DNA of 26,881 nucleotides from IMG/VR virus record IMGVR_UViG_3300024519_000010, positions 1 to 26,881 of that record; one strand, 5' to 3'. This stretch comes from a virus. Below the pieces are notes generated by a model. That model was not told where the DNA came from, ran no database searches, and saw nothing but the letters and a program-made list of their open reading frames with translations. The position numbers and the translations under genes are program-made. Shown here in pieces: positions 17,447 through 22,788 of this stretch. How positions within the stretch are numbered: position 1 is the first letter of the stretch; every line of letters begins with the position of its first letter.

Positions 17447-17836
17447 TTATGCAGTATATGCAGCTGATGTAAATGTTACATTAACTTGCGGTTGCGTAAT
17501 AAGTAATTGACCATTTGGACCTTTACCGTCAGAACCACCAGCTCCTTGCGCAGCAGGTACTTGTGCGGTGTTTACTGGTCCTACTACTGTAGATCTTACG
17601 CCACCTGGGTTTGCAGTCATTGCGCTTTGAATAGCATCTAACACAGCATTAGCAACTAAAGGTGCTGTATGTGTTATAGTCCATTTTTTTGTAGCAGTTA
17701 CAACGTTGTCAAAAAAGATATCAGTTGTAGTTGTCGAGGCGGTTACAAGTCTTGTGATTTGATCAATATTAATCAATAGTTCAGAACCGGTAGTACCACC
17801 TGGAGTTGTTAAGTTAAATTTAATATACTTTGCCAT
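17447..17836 (-). CDS. Small structural-like protein with repeat in leader
   Basis: This 129-residue protein is beta-rich and begins MAKYIKFNLTTPGGTTGSEL, then LINIDQITRLVTAST, a WTITHT segment and a Gly/Ala/Pro-rich C-terminus. I recall similar MAKYIKF proteins in marine phages as small virion components. It has no catalytic motif or membrane segment. The leader between the previous gene and the ATG carries 6.7 copies of a hexanucleotide repeat ending four bases before the start, which is unusual. Function is unknown; a structural role is inferred from composition and neighbours. Confidence 0.55.
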   Translation of the reverse strand: MAKYIKFNLTTPGGTTGSELLINIDQITRLVTASTTTTDIFFDNVVTATKKWTITHTAPLVANAVLDAIQSAMTANPGGVRSTVVGPVNTAQVPAAQGAGGSDGKGPNGQLLITQPQVNVTFTSAAYTA

Positions 17837-17840
17837 TTTT

Positions 17841-17880
17841 TGTTAGTGTTAGTGTTAGTGTTAGTGTTAGTGTTAGTGTT
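17841..17880. repeat. Hexanucleotide tandem repeat (TGTTAG), about 6.7 copies
   Basis: The plus strand reads TGTTAG repeated six times followed by TGTT, with no mismatches across 40 bases. On the coding strand this is AACACT-type repeats directly in front of the AAAA-ATG start at 17836. A change in copy number would alter leader length in steps of six. It is the only perfect microsatellite I see in the window. Confidence 0.95.
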
Positions 17881-17909
17881 TGGCTAAGGTTTATACAGTC
17901 CTTTCTGTT

Positions 17910-18236
17910 TTATTTCATAAAGTCTTTTTTACCTGGCTTGGTTTTTGACTTATCTCCTTTGTTCCCACCTAATACAACTCTGTCGTATTTTTTCATAGGA
18001 CTATGACCCATTTGCATGGCAGAACCTTTATGGCCCATTTGCACCATTGATCCTTTTCTACCACCAGTCATATCTTTAGTAAGTGGCATGTCTTTTGTGT
18101 CCGCATCCATAACACCATCTTTTTTCATAAATGCACTATTACTCATGTGCTTGTGTATAGCATGACCACCTGGCATACCTGATTTTCCTGATTTACTTGA
18201 AGCGGACGCACCGCCATATCCATATCCTTTTGGCAT
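17910..18236 (-). CDS. Gly/Met/Lys/His-rich protein, function unknown
   Basis: This 108-residue protein begins MPKGYGYGGASASSKSGKSG and is dominated by Gly, Lys, Met, Ser and His. It has a repeated unit, GSMVQMGH-KGSAMQMGH, near residues 62-79, then a basic ending GDKSKTKPGKKDFMK. Such low-complexity, highly basic proteins usually lack a stable fold. It could bind nucleic acid or metal, or be packaged in the virion, but no motif proves any of these. It lies between the 83-86-aa His-rich gene and the repeat-leader gene. Confidence 0.5.
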   Translation of the reverse strand: MPKGYGYGGASASSKSGKSGMPGGHAIHKHMSNSAFMKKDGVMDADTKDMPLTKDMTGGRKGSMVQMGHKGSAMQMGHSPMKKYDRVVLGGNKGDKSKTKPGKKDFMK

Positions 18237-18240
18237 AATA

Positions 18241-18492
18241 TTATTTTTTAAACTTTTTGTTATCGTATTTTAAATCGCCAGCTAACTTCGAAATATGTTT
18301 CTCATCATCTGTCATTTGCTTGTCGCTACCTCCGTGACGTGAATCATATATGACATCTTCTTTAAGATATTGCATATGTGCTTCATCATCTTTCTTAGCA
18401 TCATCGTAGTTTCCTTTAGTTACTTTAGTGTGTGCGTGATCTCTCGACCACTTGGCGTTGCCTGTGTACTGTCCGTAATGTCCTTTATGCAT
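18241..18492 (-). CDS. Small His-rich protein, function unknown
   Basis: I choose the ATG at 18492 (MHKGHYGQY), two bases after the upstream stop; the frame also opens at 18501 (MVIMHKG), which would overlap the upstream gene. The product of 83 (or 86) residues is polar and rich in His, Lys, Asp and Tyr (KWSRDHAHTKVTKGNYDDAK, HMQYLKED, DSRHGGSDKQMTDDEKHISK). It has no membrane segment. It resembles the two neighbouring basic small proteins in composition. Function unknown. Confidence 0.5.
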   Translation of the reverse strand: MHKGHYGQYTGNAKWSRDHAHTKVTKGNYDDAKKDDEAHMQYLKEDVIYDSRHGGSDKQMTDDEKHISKLAGDLKYDNKKFKK

Positions 18493-18494
18493 AA

Positions 18495-18764
18495 TTACCA
18501 TTTTACTTTGTCAGCCCAATAGGCGGCAGACATTTTACCTTTTTTAATATTCTTTGCGTGGCGAGCTTTAAAACTAGCTCTACGTGCTTTTTGTTTTGCA
18601 GACTCACCACTCTTTGGCTTACCTGCTGTTGTTACACCTTGCTGACCAAAGCGTATAATCTTTTCTTTACCTGCAGAGCAAGCTCTAACTACGTGCGATT
18701 TAGTTTTGTGATCTGGCGTACGCCGAGGTTTGTTACACTTAAGTGTTTTCTTATCAGTTGCCAT
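18495..18764 (-). CDS. Small basic conserved phage protein
   Basis: This 89-residue, strongly basic protein begins with MATDKKTLKCNKPRRTPDHK and continues with SHVVRACSAGKEKIIRFGQQ, GVTTAGKPKSGES, then KARRASFKARHAKNIKKG and an ending MSAAYWADKVKW. This is a pattern I recognise as very widely conserved in phage genomes (I recall DUF5872 for the ending), usually without known function. Its start overlaps the last 11 bases of the M15 peptidase gene. The charge suggests nucleic-acid contact, which is inferred. Confidence 0.7.
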   Translation of the reverse strand: MATDKKTLKCNKPRRTPDHKTKSHVVRACSAGKEKIIRFGQQGVTTAGKPKSGESAKQKARRASFKARHAKNIKKGKMSAAYWADKVKW

Positions 18765-19116
18765 ATGTCCAGATTACATCAGGTGATTTACTTTCATCAA
18801 TATCTATATGAATAAAAGTATTACCAATACCTATACGGTCTATACCGTGTTCCATTAATTCTCTTACAAGTTCAAACCTGTATCTACTGTCTTTGCAAGC
18901 TATATCAGCTGCTAGACCTTTTAAATGAGATGAGTTAGGTTTCCCACCTACTTTTTCGTTATGTGCTGGAGTGCGATAACCTGATGTTATAACAACAGGT
19001 TTGCCTAGCTCAGCTCTAACGCTTTCAAGTATAAGTATAATATCTTTACTCATCATTTGCCCGCTACCTTGTATGTCAGGCGAATCGAACTCTTCGTAAG
19101 TAAAGTATTTAAACAC
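18754..19116 (-). CDS. M15-family peptidase, probable endolysin (GTG start)
   Basis: This 120-residue protein carries the M15 (D-Ala-D-Ala carboxypeptidase / L-alanyl-D-glutamate type) zinc site: SSHLKGLAADIA with His-64 and Asp-71, and FIHIDID with His-103. VITSGYRTPAHN just before the first motif is typical of the family. It would cut peptide cross-links in peptidoglycan at lysis. It has no signal peptide, so it needs a holin or similar to reach the wall. The start is GTG at 19116, overlapping the TAG stop of the one-TM protein (TAGTG), which implies coupled translation of membrane protein and lysin. Small size (about 120) is normal for this type of phage lysin. Confidence 0.85.
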   Translation of the reverse strand: MFKYFTYEEFDSPDIQGSGQMMSKDIILILESVRAELGKPVVITSGYRTPAHNEKVGGKPNSSHLKGLAADIACKDSRYRFELVRELMEHGIDRIGIGNTFIHIDIDESKSPDVIWTYGN

Positions 19117-19271
19117 TACTTATTGTTTTTAAGTTTTATCCATTTATTTACTGTGTAACCAATAGTTACTAATAAAAGCAATACCTTTAAACTCATTTCT
19201 ATTTCTGCAAATGTTGTTATACCTAGCGTAGTTGTATTTATAACATAAAGTTTAAAATCTCCTAAAGTCAT
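19116..19271 (-). CDS. One-TM small membrane protein (51 aa), possible holin or lysis regulator
   Basis: ATG at 19271 lies one base after the stop of the 67-aa gene. The frame ends with TAG overlapping the GTG start of the M15 peptidase. The 51 residues are MTLGDFKLYVINTTTLGITT, then FAEIEMSLKVLLLLVTIGYT and a short basic tail VNKWIKLKNNK. The one hydrophobic segment at about 28-42, followed by positive charge, predicts a single-pass inner-membrane protein. Direct stop-start coupling to the lysin suggests a holin, antiholin or pinholin-like role, but the length and single segment are not decisive. A larger holin-like protein lies at 16590-16985. Confidence 0.6.
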   Translation of the reverse strand: MTLGDFKLYVINTTTLGITTFAEIEMSLKVLLLLVTIGYTVNKWIKLKNNK

Positions 19272-19272
19272 C

Positions 19273-19476
19273 TTAAAATCCTTTGGCTATCTGCGTAATA
19301 GGTCCAGCTTGGTATTTGCAAGGGTATTTTTTCACTTGCATACCTGTAATACCTGAACTACTTCCACTACCCATTGGGAAACCAGTAGTATCTAATGGCC
19401 CGTCCCAAACGTGAGACTCACCCACTTGCCCTTCTAAAGAAGGTTTACCTAGTAATTTACTTATTGTGTGATTCAT
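19273..19476 (-). CDS. Small protein of unknown function
   Basis: This 67-residue protein begins MNHTISKLLGKPSLEGQVGE, then a Gly/Ser-rich part (GFPMGSGSSSGITGMQVKKY) and ends ITQIAKGF. It starts two bases after the upstream stop and runs up to the one-TM gene with a one-base gap. It has no membrane segment or motif. Position suggests co-expression with the lysis module. I do not recognise it. Confidence 0.5.
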   Translation of the reverse strand: MNHTISKLLGKPSLEGQVGESHVWDGPLDTTGFPMGSGSSSGITGMQVKKYPCKYQAGPITQIAKGF

Positions 19477-19478
19477 AA

Positions 19479-20120
19479 TTATCTTTGTTTAAAATCTTTA
19501 AAAGGAATTTCCTCTACTCCAATACGTTCTCCAGTATTAATGTTAGTAACATAACCTGGATTCACTCTTGGCACACGTTTTTTAGGCATGTTTGTTTTTT
19601 CTTTTGTAAAAGTTTTTGGTGGATTGTTTTTACTTAATAGATTTTTAGCAATGTTATAACCTCCGCCCATAAGTATATTAGCTCCAACTTCTAAAGCTTT
19701 TTTAAGACCAGTAGTTTCTTTAGGTTTTTTAGTGAGTGTTTTAGTTATATTAGCATTTCCACCTGGGTTTCTAAAATAAGGATCAATTTCAGGCGCTTTA
19801 TATTTGTAATGCATACCCAATGGCGATACCATTTTAGTAGCTGAGTCATAACCCATTTGCTCTACAACACTATCGTCTAAAGATCTAAGCCCCGCGCCTT
19901 TATTACCTTCTGGAATATCTTTCATAAATATAGGTGCTTGCTGTCCCATAGACATTTGTCTTTGATCTAAACCTCCGTATACTTGTTGTGCTACGTTTTG
20001 AGTTGTTTGATTAAACATAGGTTTAGCCGCACCCATTTGATTCGCTGGCATAGGTGGTTGCATTGTCATCTCCATACCAGTTAATGGGTCAATAATTTTT
20101 AAAGGATTTTTAGAGTCCAT
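19479..20120 (-). CDS. Conserved hypothetical, possible internal virion protein
   Basis: This 213-residue protein is rich in Met, Gln, Pro, Lys and Asn. It begins MDSKNPLKIIDPLTGMEMTM and has a conserved segment NKGAGLRSLDDSVVEQMGYD followed by TKMVSPLGMHYKYKAPEID, then a basic and likely disordered region (NITKTLTKKPKE, KTNMPKKRVPRVNP). I recall this conserved segment from marine phage genomes, without assigned function. It lacks enzymatic motifs. Composition suggests a packaged or structural accessory protein, which is inferred. Confidence 0.5.
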   Translation of the reverse strand: MDSKNPLKIIDPLTGMEMTMQPPMPANQMGAAKPMFNQTTQNVAQQVYGGLDQRQMSMGQQAPIFMKDIPEGNKGAGLRSLDDSVVEQMGYDSATKMVSPLGMHYKYKAPEIDPYFRNPGGNANITKTLTKKPKETTGLKKALEVGANILMGGGYNIAKNLLSKNNPPKTFTKEKTNMPKKRVPRVNPGYVTNINTGERIGVEEIPFKDFKQR

Positions 20121-20121
20121 A

Positions 20122-20571
20122 TTATCTATTTTTATCTTTGTTTACGTTATACACAGATGTAATTAATACCTTATCAGTATACGTCTGTCCGCGCATTATC
20201 TTGTTTCGTCTTTCACTAATTGGAATATCTTCTTCGCCAACCATAATCTTGTACATAGTATTGATTAGCCTTTTACATTTAAACGAAACCTTATATATGT
20301 TATACTTCTGCGTTGTCCTGTTTCTTTCACGCCATACTACTATCCAACCTTCTTTCAGAAGCCTGTTCCATCTTCTGTTGTCCCAGCTAAATGAGTAACA
20401 ACCCATCTCAAAATCTTTTTTAGTAAAATGGTCCATGCAGTCTAAGTAAATTAACAACTCTAGTTCTGCATCGTTTAAACCGTTATTTCTACAAGCCCAT
20501 TTGCGAATTATCCGATAGTGTTTTAAGATGTTTAAATCTTTAATATCACTAGCTTCTAGTCTTCGCTTCAT
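20122..20571 (-). CDS. Winged-helix-like protein, possible regulator
   Basis: This 149-residue basic protein starts on an ATGA overlap with groES. Residues 15-110 read like a winged-helix domain of MarR/PadR type: YRIIRKWACRNNGLNDAELE, LLIYLDCMDHFTKKDFEMG, SWDNRRWNRLLKEGWIVVWR, ERNRTTQKYNIYKVSFKCKR, with a helix-turn-helix and a beta-wing of alternating hydrophobic and basic residues. The C-terminus is helical and basic. I recall closely similar proteins in marine phage genomes. DNA binding and a regulatory role are inferred. Coupling to the chaperonin genes may simply reflect the operon. Confidence 0.6.
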   Translation of the reverse strand: MKRRLEASDIKDLNILKHYRIIRKWACRNNGLNDAELELLIYLDCMDHFTKKDFEMGCYSFSWDNRRWNRLLKEGWIVVWRERNRTTQKYNIYKVSFKCKRLINTMYKIMVGEEDIPISERRNKIMRGQTYTDKVLITSVYNVNKDKNR

Positions 20572-20828
20572 AGTATTACAACAACGTCTTGTAGTTTTAT
20601 AACGTGAAACTTTTCTTTATCTATTTCTATGCCATGCCCAGCGTGACGATCAAAGTATATCTGATCACCGTCTTTAACACCTACAACTTCGCTTCCAGTA
20701 TTTAATACTTCAGCTTTTCTGTAACGTATATCTTCTCTGTGCATATCAGCTAAAATAAGTCCACCTTTTGTTTTAGTAGACGCTTCTTTTTGTATCTTTA
20801 TAATTAAGTTCTTACCTATCGCTTTCAT
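20568..20828 (-). CDS. groES: GroES co-chaperonin (single-domain)
   Basis: This 86-residue protein is a compact GroES. KNLIIKIQKEAS opens the barrel, KTKGGLILAD gives the mobile loop with the hydrophobic LIL tripeptide that docks on GroEL, KAEVLNTG follows, then KDGDQIYFDRHAG and an ending KLQDVVVIL comparable to the DDILAIVE end of ordinary GroES. The roof-loop region is short. Its start overlaps the last 17 bases of groEL and it ends in an ATGA overlap with the next gene. It would form the seven-membered lid for the GroEL encoded just before it. It is unlike the two-domain protein at 11671-12276, so the phage has two GroES-type genes. Confidence 0.88.
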   Translation of the reverse strand: MKAIGKNLIIKIQKEASTKTKGGLILADMHREDIRYRKAEVLNTGSEVVGVKDGDQIYFDRHAGHGIEIDKEKFHVIKLQDVVVIL

Positions 20829-22368
20829 CTATCCTTAGATTATTGATTACACAATCGGTTGAAAGAATAGTAGTAGCTACTGAAGCTGCGTTTCTAAGTG
20901 CAGACTTGGTAACTAGCAAAGGATCGACAATACCTGACTTAATCATATTTACCATATTTCCTGTAACCACATCTAATCCTTTGCCTTTTACCTTAGGCAT
21001 CTCGTATTCGTTAATGCCAGCATTTTTCAATATAGTTTTAAACGGAGCTTGTATGGCTTTCAAAAGAACTTGTTCGCTTTCGTTTTTAGGTTTTATTGCT
21101 AGTGACGCATTTAATAATGCTATACCACCACCAGATACTATACCTTCTTTTATCGCGGCTTTAGTTGCGCAAATAGCATCTTCGACTCTATCAGCTTTTT
21201 CACTGAGTTCAATCTCTGAGTTTGCACCAACTTTTACAACAGCAACTTTTGCAGATAATCTAGACAATCTTTTTTCTAGTTTGATTTTATCAAATGCATT
21301 TTTTGCTGTAGCTAATTCTTTTTTAATTTCTTCAACAAGACTATCAACTTCTTCGTTATCGCGATTAACTTGGAATATAGTGTCCATTTCGCTTGTTATA
21401 ACTTTTTTGCAAGTGCCTAACATATCAGGCGTGATTAAATCTACATCATCACCAAGATCTTCGTTTATAACAGTAGCACCAGTTAACAAAGCTAAATCAG
21501 ATAGCATGTCTTTTTTATTGATACCGTACGTAGGTGCGTTGATTATATTTACTTTTATATTGCCTTTGTTTTTATTCATAGCAAGAGCTGATACAACAGC
21601 CGGCTCACAGTCAGCGACAATAAGTAACGCTTTGTTATTTTTTATAACGTACTCAAGTACGCTTTGTATTTTTCTTATACTTTCAACTGGTGACTCTACA
21701 AGAAGTATTAGCGGATTATCAAGCTCAGCAGTTTTAGAAGTTTTGCTAGTAACAAAAGCCATATTTGTAAGGCCTTTATCATATTCAACACCATCTACTA
21801 TTTCTACTTTAGTATTACTTTCAGCTGTTCTCTCCATTGTAACAATACCAGTTTCATCTACACCTCTGAATGCATCAGCAATTATCTTACCTAGCTTAAC
21901 ATCATTGTTTGTAGATATCGTTGCTACTTGATCTATTATATTCCCAGAAACTTTAACAGAGTTTTTGTCTAGGTATTTTACAACCTTATCGACAGCAGAT
22001 GTTATACCATCTTTCATTTTTCTAGAACCTTGAATGTCTAGTATTTCGTAAGCCTCTGTTAAGATTGAGTGCGCTAGTACCGTAGCCGTTGTTGTTCCAT
22101 CGCCAGCTTCTTGAACGGTTTTTCTAGCAGCTTCCTTTAAAAGCGTAGCACCCATGTTTTCTACTGGGTCTCTAAGTATAATAGAGTTTGCAACTGTTAC
22201 ACCATCTTTTGTAATTACTGGATTTCCGGTGTTATCTTCCAGTATAACACATTTGCCGCTAGCCCCGAGTGTGGAGCTAACAGCTTGTGTTAATTTATCA
22301 ATACCTTTAAATACATTGGAGCGAGCTTCGCTACCAAAGTTAAGGTTTTTAACTATAGCGTCTGACAT
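20812..22368 (-). CDS. groEL: GroEL chaperonin (group I), C-terminal tail absent
   Basis: This 518-residue chaperonin keeps the ATP-site residues of bacterial GroEL: ITKDGVTVA (Asp-55, equivalent to E. coli Asp-52), AGDGTTTATVLA (Asp-90, for Asp-87) and RVEDA (Asp-397, for Asp-398), followed by VSGGGIAL. Changes from typical GroEL are TLGASG where most have TLGPKG, an apical domain that reads NAPTYGINKK at the place of the usual APGFGDRRK, and an ending NNLRIDESDR with no Gly-Gly-Met tail. Length is about 30 residues short of E. coli GroEL, from the missing tail and a shortened segment near residue 455. The apical surface keeps hydrophobic positions (SVLEYV, VVSALAM). Gene order is groEL then groES, the reverse of most bacteria. 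An active folding chamber is expected but unproven. Confidence 0.92.
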   Translation of the reverse strand: MSDAIVKNLNFGSEARSNVFKGIDKLTQAVSSTLGASGKCVILEDNTGNPVITKDGVTVANSIILRDPVENMGATLLKEAARKTVQEAGDGTTTATVLAHSILTEAYEILDIQGSRKMKDGITSAVDKVVKYLDKNSVKVSGNIIDQVATISTNNDVKLGKIIADAFRGVDETGIVTMERTAESNTKVEIVDGVEYDKGLTNMAFVTSKTSKTAELDNPLILLVESPVESIRKIQSVLEYVIKNNKALLIVADCEPAVVSALAMNKNKGNIKVNIINAPTYGINKKDMLSDLALLTGATVINEDLGDDVDLITPDMLGTCKKVITSEMDTIFQVNRDNEEVDSLVEEIKKELATAKNAFDKIKLEKRLSRLSAKVAVVKVGANSEIELSEKADRVEDAICATKAAIKEGIVSGGGIALLNASLAIKPKNESEQVLLKAIQAPFKTILKNAGINEYEMPKVKGKGLDVVTGNMVNMIKSGIVDPLLVTKSALRNAASVATTILSTDCVINNLRIDESDR

Positions 22369-22400
22369 TTATTTGATTTAATTAGATTATATTGTTTTAT

Positions 22401-22691
22401 TTATTCAAACGTCTTAACGACTTGTGGTCCGCGTAAGTAACCAAGCTTTTTTTCATAGTGCGATATCGATGCATCTATTGCTTGCTCGGCTCCTTCCATG
22501 GTTTCGCGTCTCGTTACGTCGATCCAAGAATCTTCTTTATTAGGATCTAGGTATTCTGTTTGGTAGAAACCGTTTGGTAGCTGGACAATACGCCAGTGTT
22601 TCTTTTCAGATAAATGCTTCCAAAGGTTAATGGTTTCTTCAGTTATTTGTGGTTGACTACTCCACGATTGAGTCTGGTAAAATAGTGTCAT
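22401..22691 (-). CDS. Small conserved phage protein ahead of groEL
   Basis: This 96-residue protein is the first gene after the promoter-like element. It begins MTLFYQTQSWSSQPQITEET and has a conserved core HWRIVQLPNGFYQTEYLDP, WIDVTRRETMEGAEQAIDAS and an ending GPQVVKTFE. I recognise this core from small conserved proteins in marine phage genomes without a known function. It has no membrane or DNA-binding motif. Position at the head of the chaperonin unit hints at early or middle expression but does not give a role. Confidence 0.6.
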   Translation of the reverse strand: MTLFYQTQSWSSQPQITEETINLWKHLSEKKHWRIVQLPNGFYQTEYLDPNKEDSWIDVTRRETMEGAEQAIDASISHYEKKLGYLRGPQVVKTFE

Positions 22692-22745
22692 TGGTTTTGG
22701 TTTTAAATTACTATTTGGTTTGCCATTTACCTGGCCGGTTATATT

Positions 22746-22784
22746 CTATATACTTACTTGGTTTTAGTGATTTTTACAAATTAG
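22746..22784 (-). promoter_or_regulatory. Promoter-like element before the chaperonin unit
   Basis: On the coding strand, TTTG (22780-22777) is followed after exactly 20 bases by TAAGTATA (starting 22756), within a longer shared motif TTTGTAAA...ATCACT...GTAAGTATATA. This spacing matches the Bacteroidota -33/-7 layout (TTTG, 19-21 nt, TAnnTTTG), though the -7 box is a partial match. The same arrangement recurs at 26687-26718. It lies in the 97-base gap after the propeller gene and about 60 bases before the next ATG at 22691. Confidence 0.6.
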
Positions 22785-22788
22785 CTAA

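Noticed and set aside
17841-17880. Tandem repeat as a CRISPR array or telomere-like end
   Set aside because: The unit is six bases with no spacers and sits inside a gene run in front of a start codon.
20843-21931. Long open frame on the plus strand opposite groEL
   Set aside because: It mirrors the strongly conserved groEL frame on the other strand, has hydrophobic Ser/Ile/Leu-rich composition typical of antisense frames, and no neighbouring gene on the plus strand.
22692-22718. Seven-codon leader peptide (MANQIVI) before the 96-aa gene
   Set aside because: Very short frames occur often by chance in this composition; no attenuator hairpin or regulatory codons accompany it.
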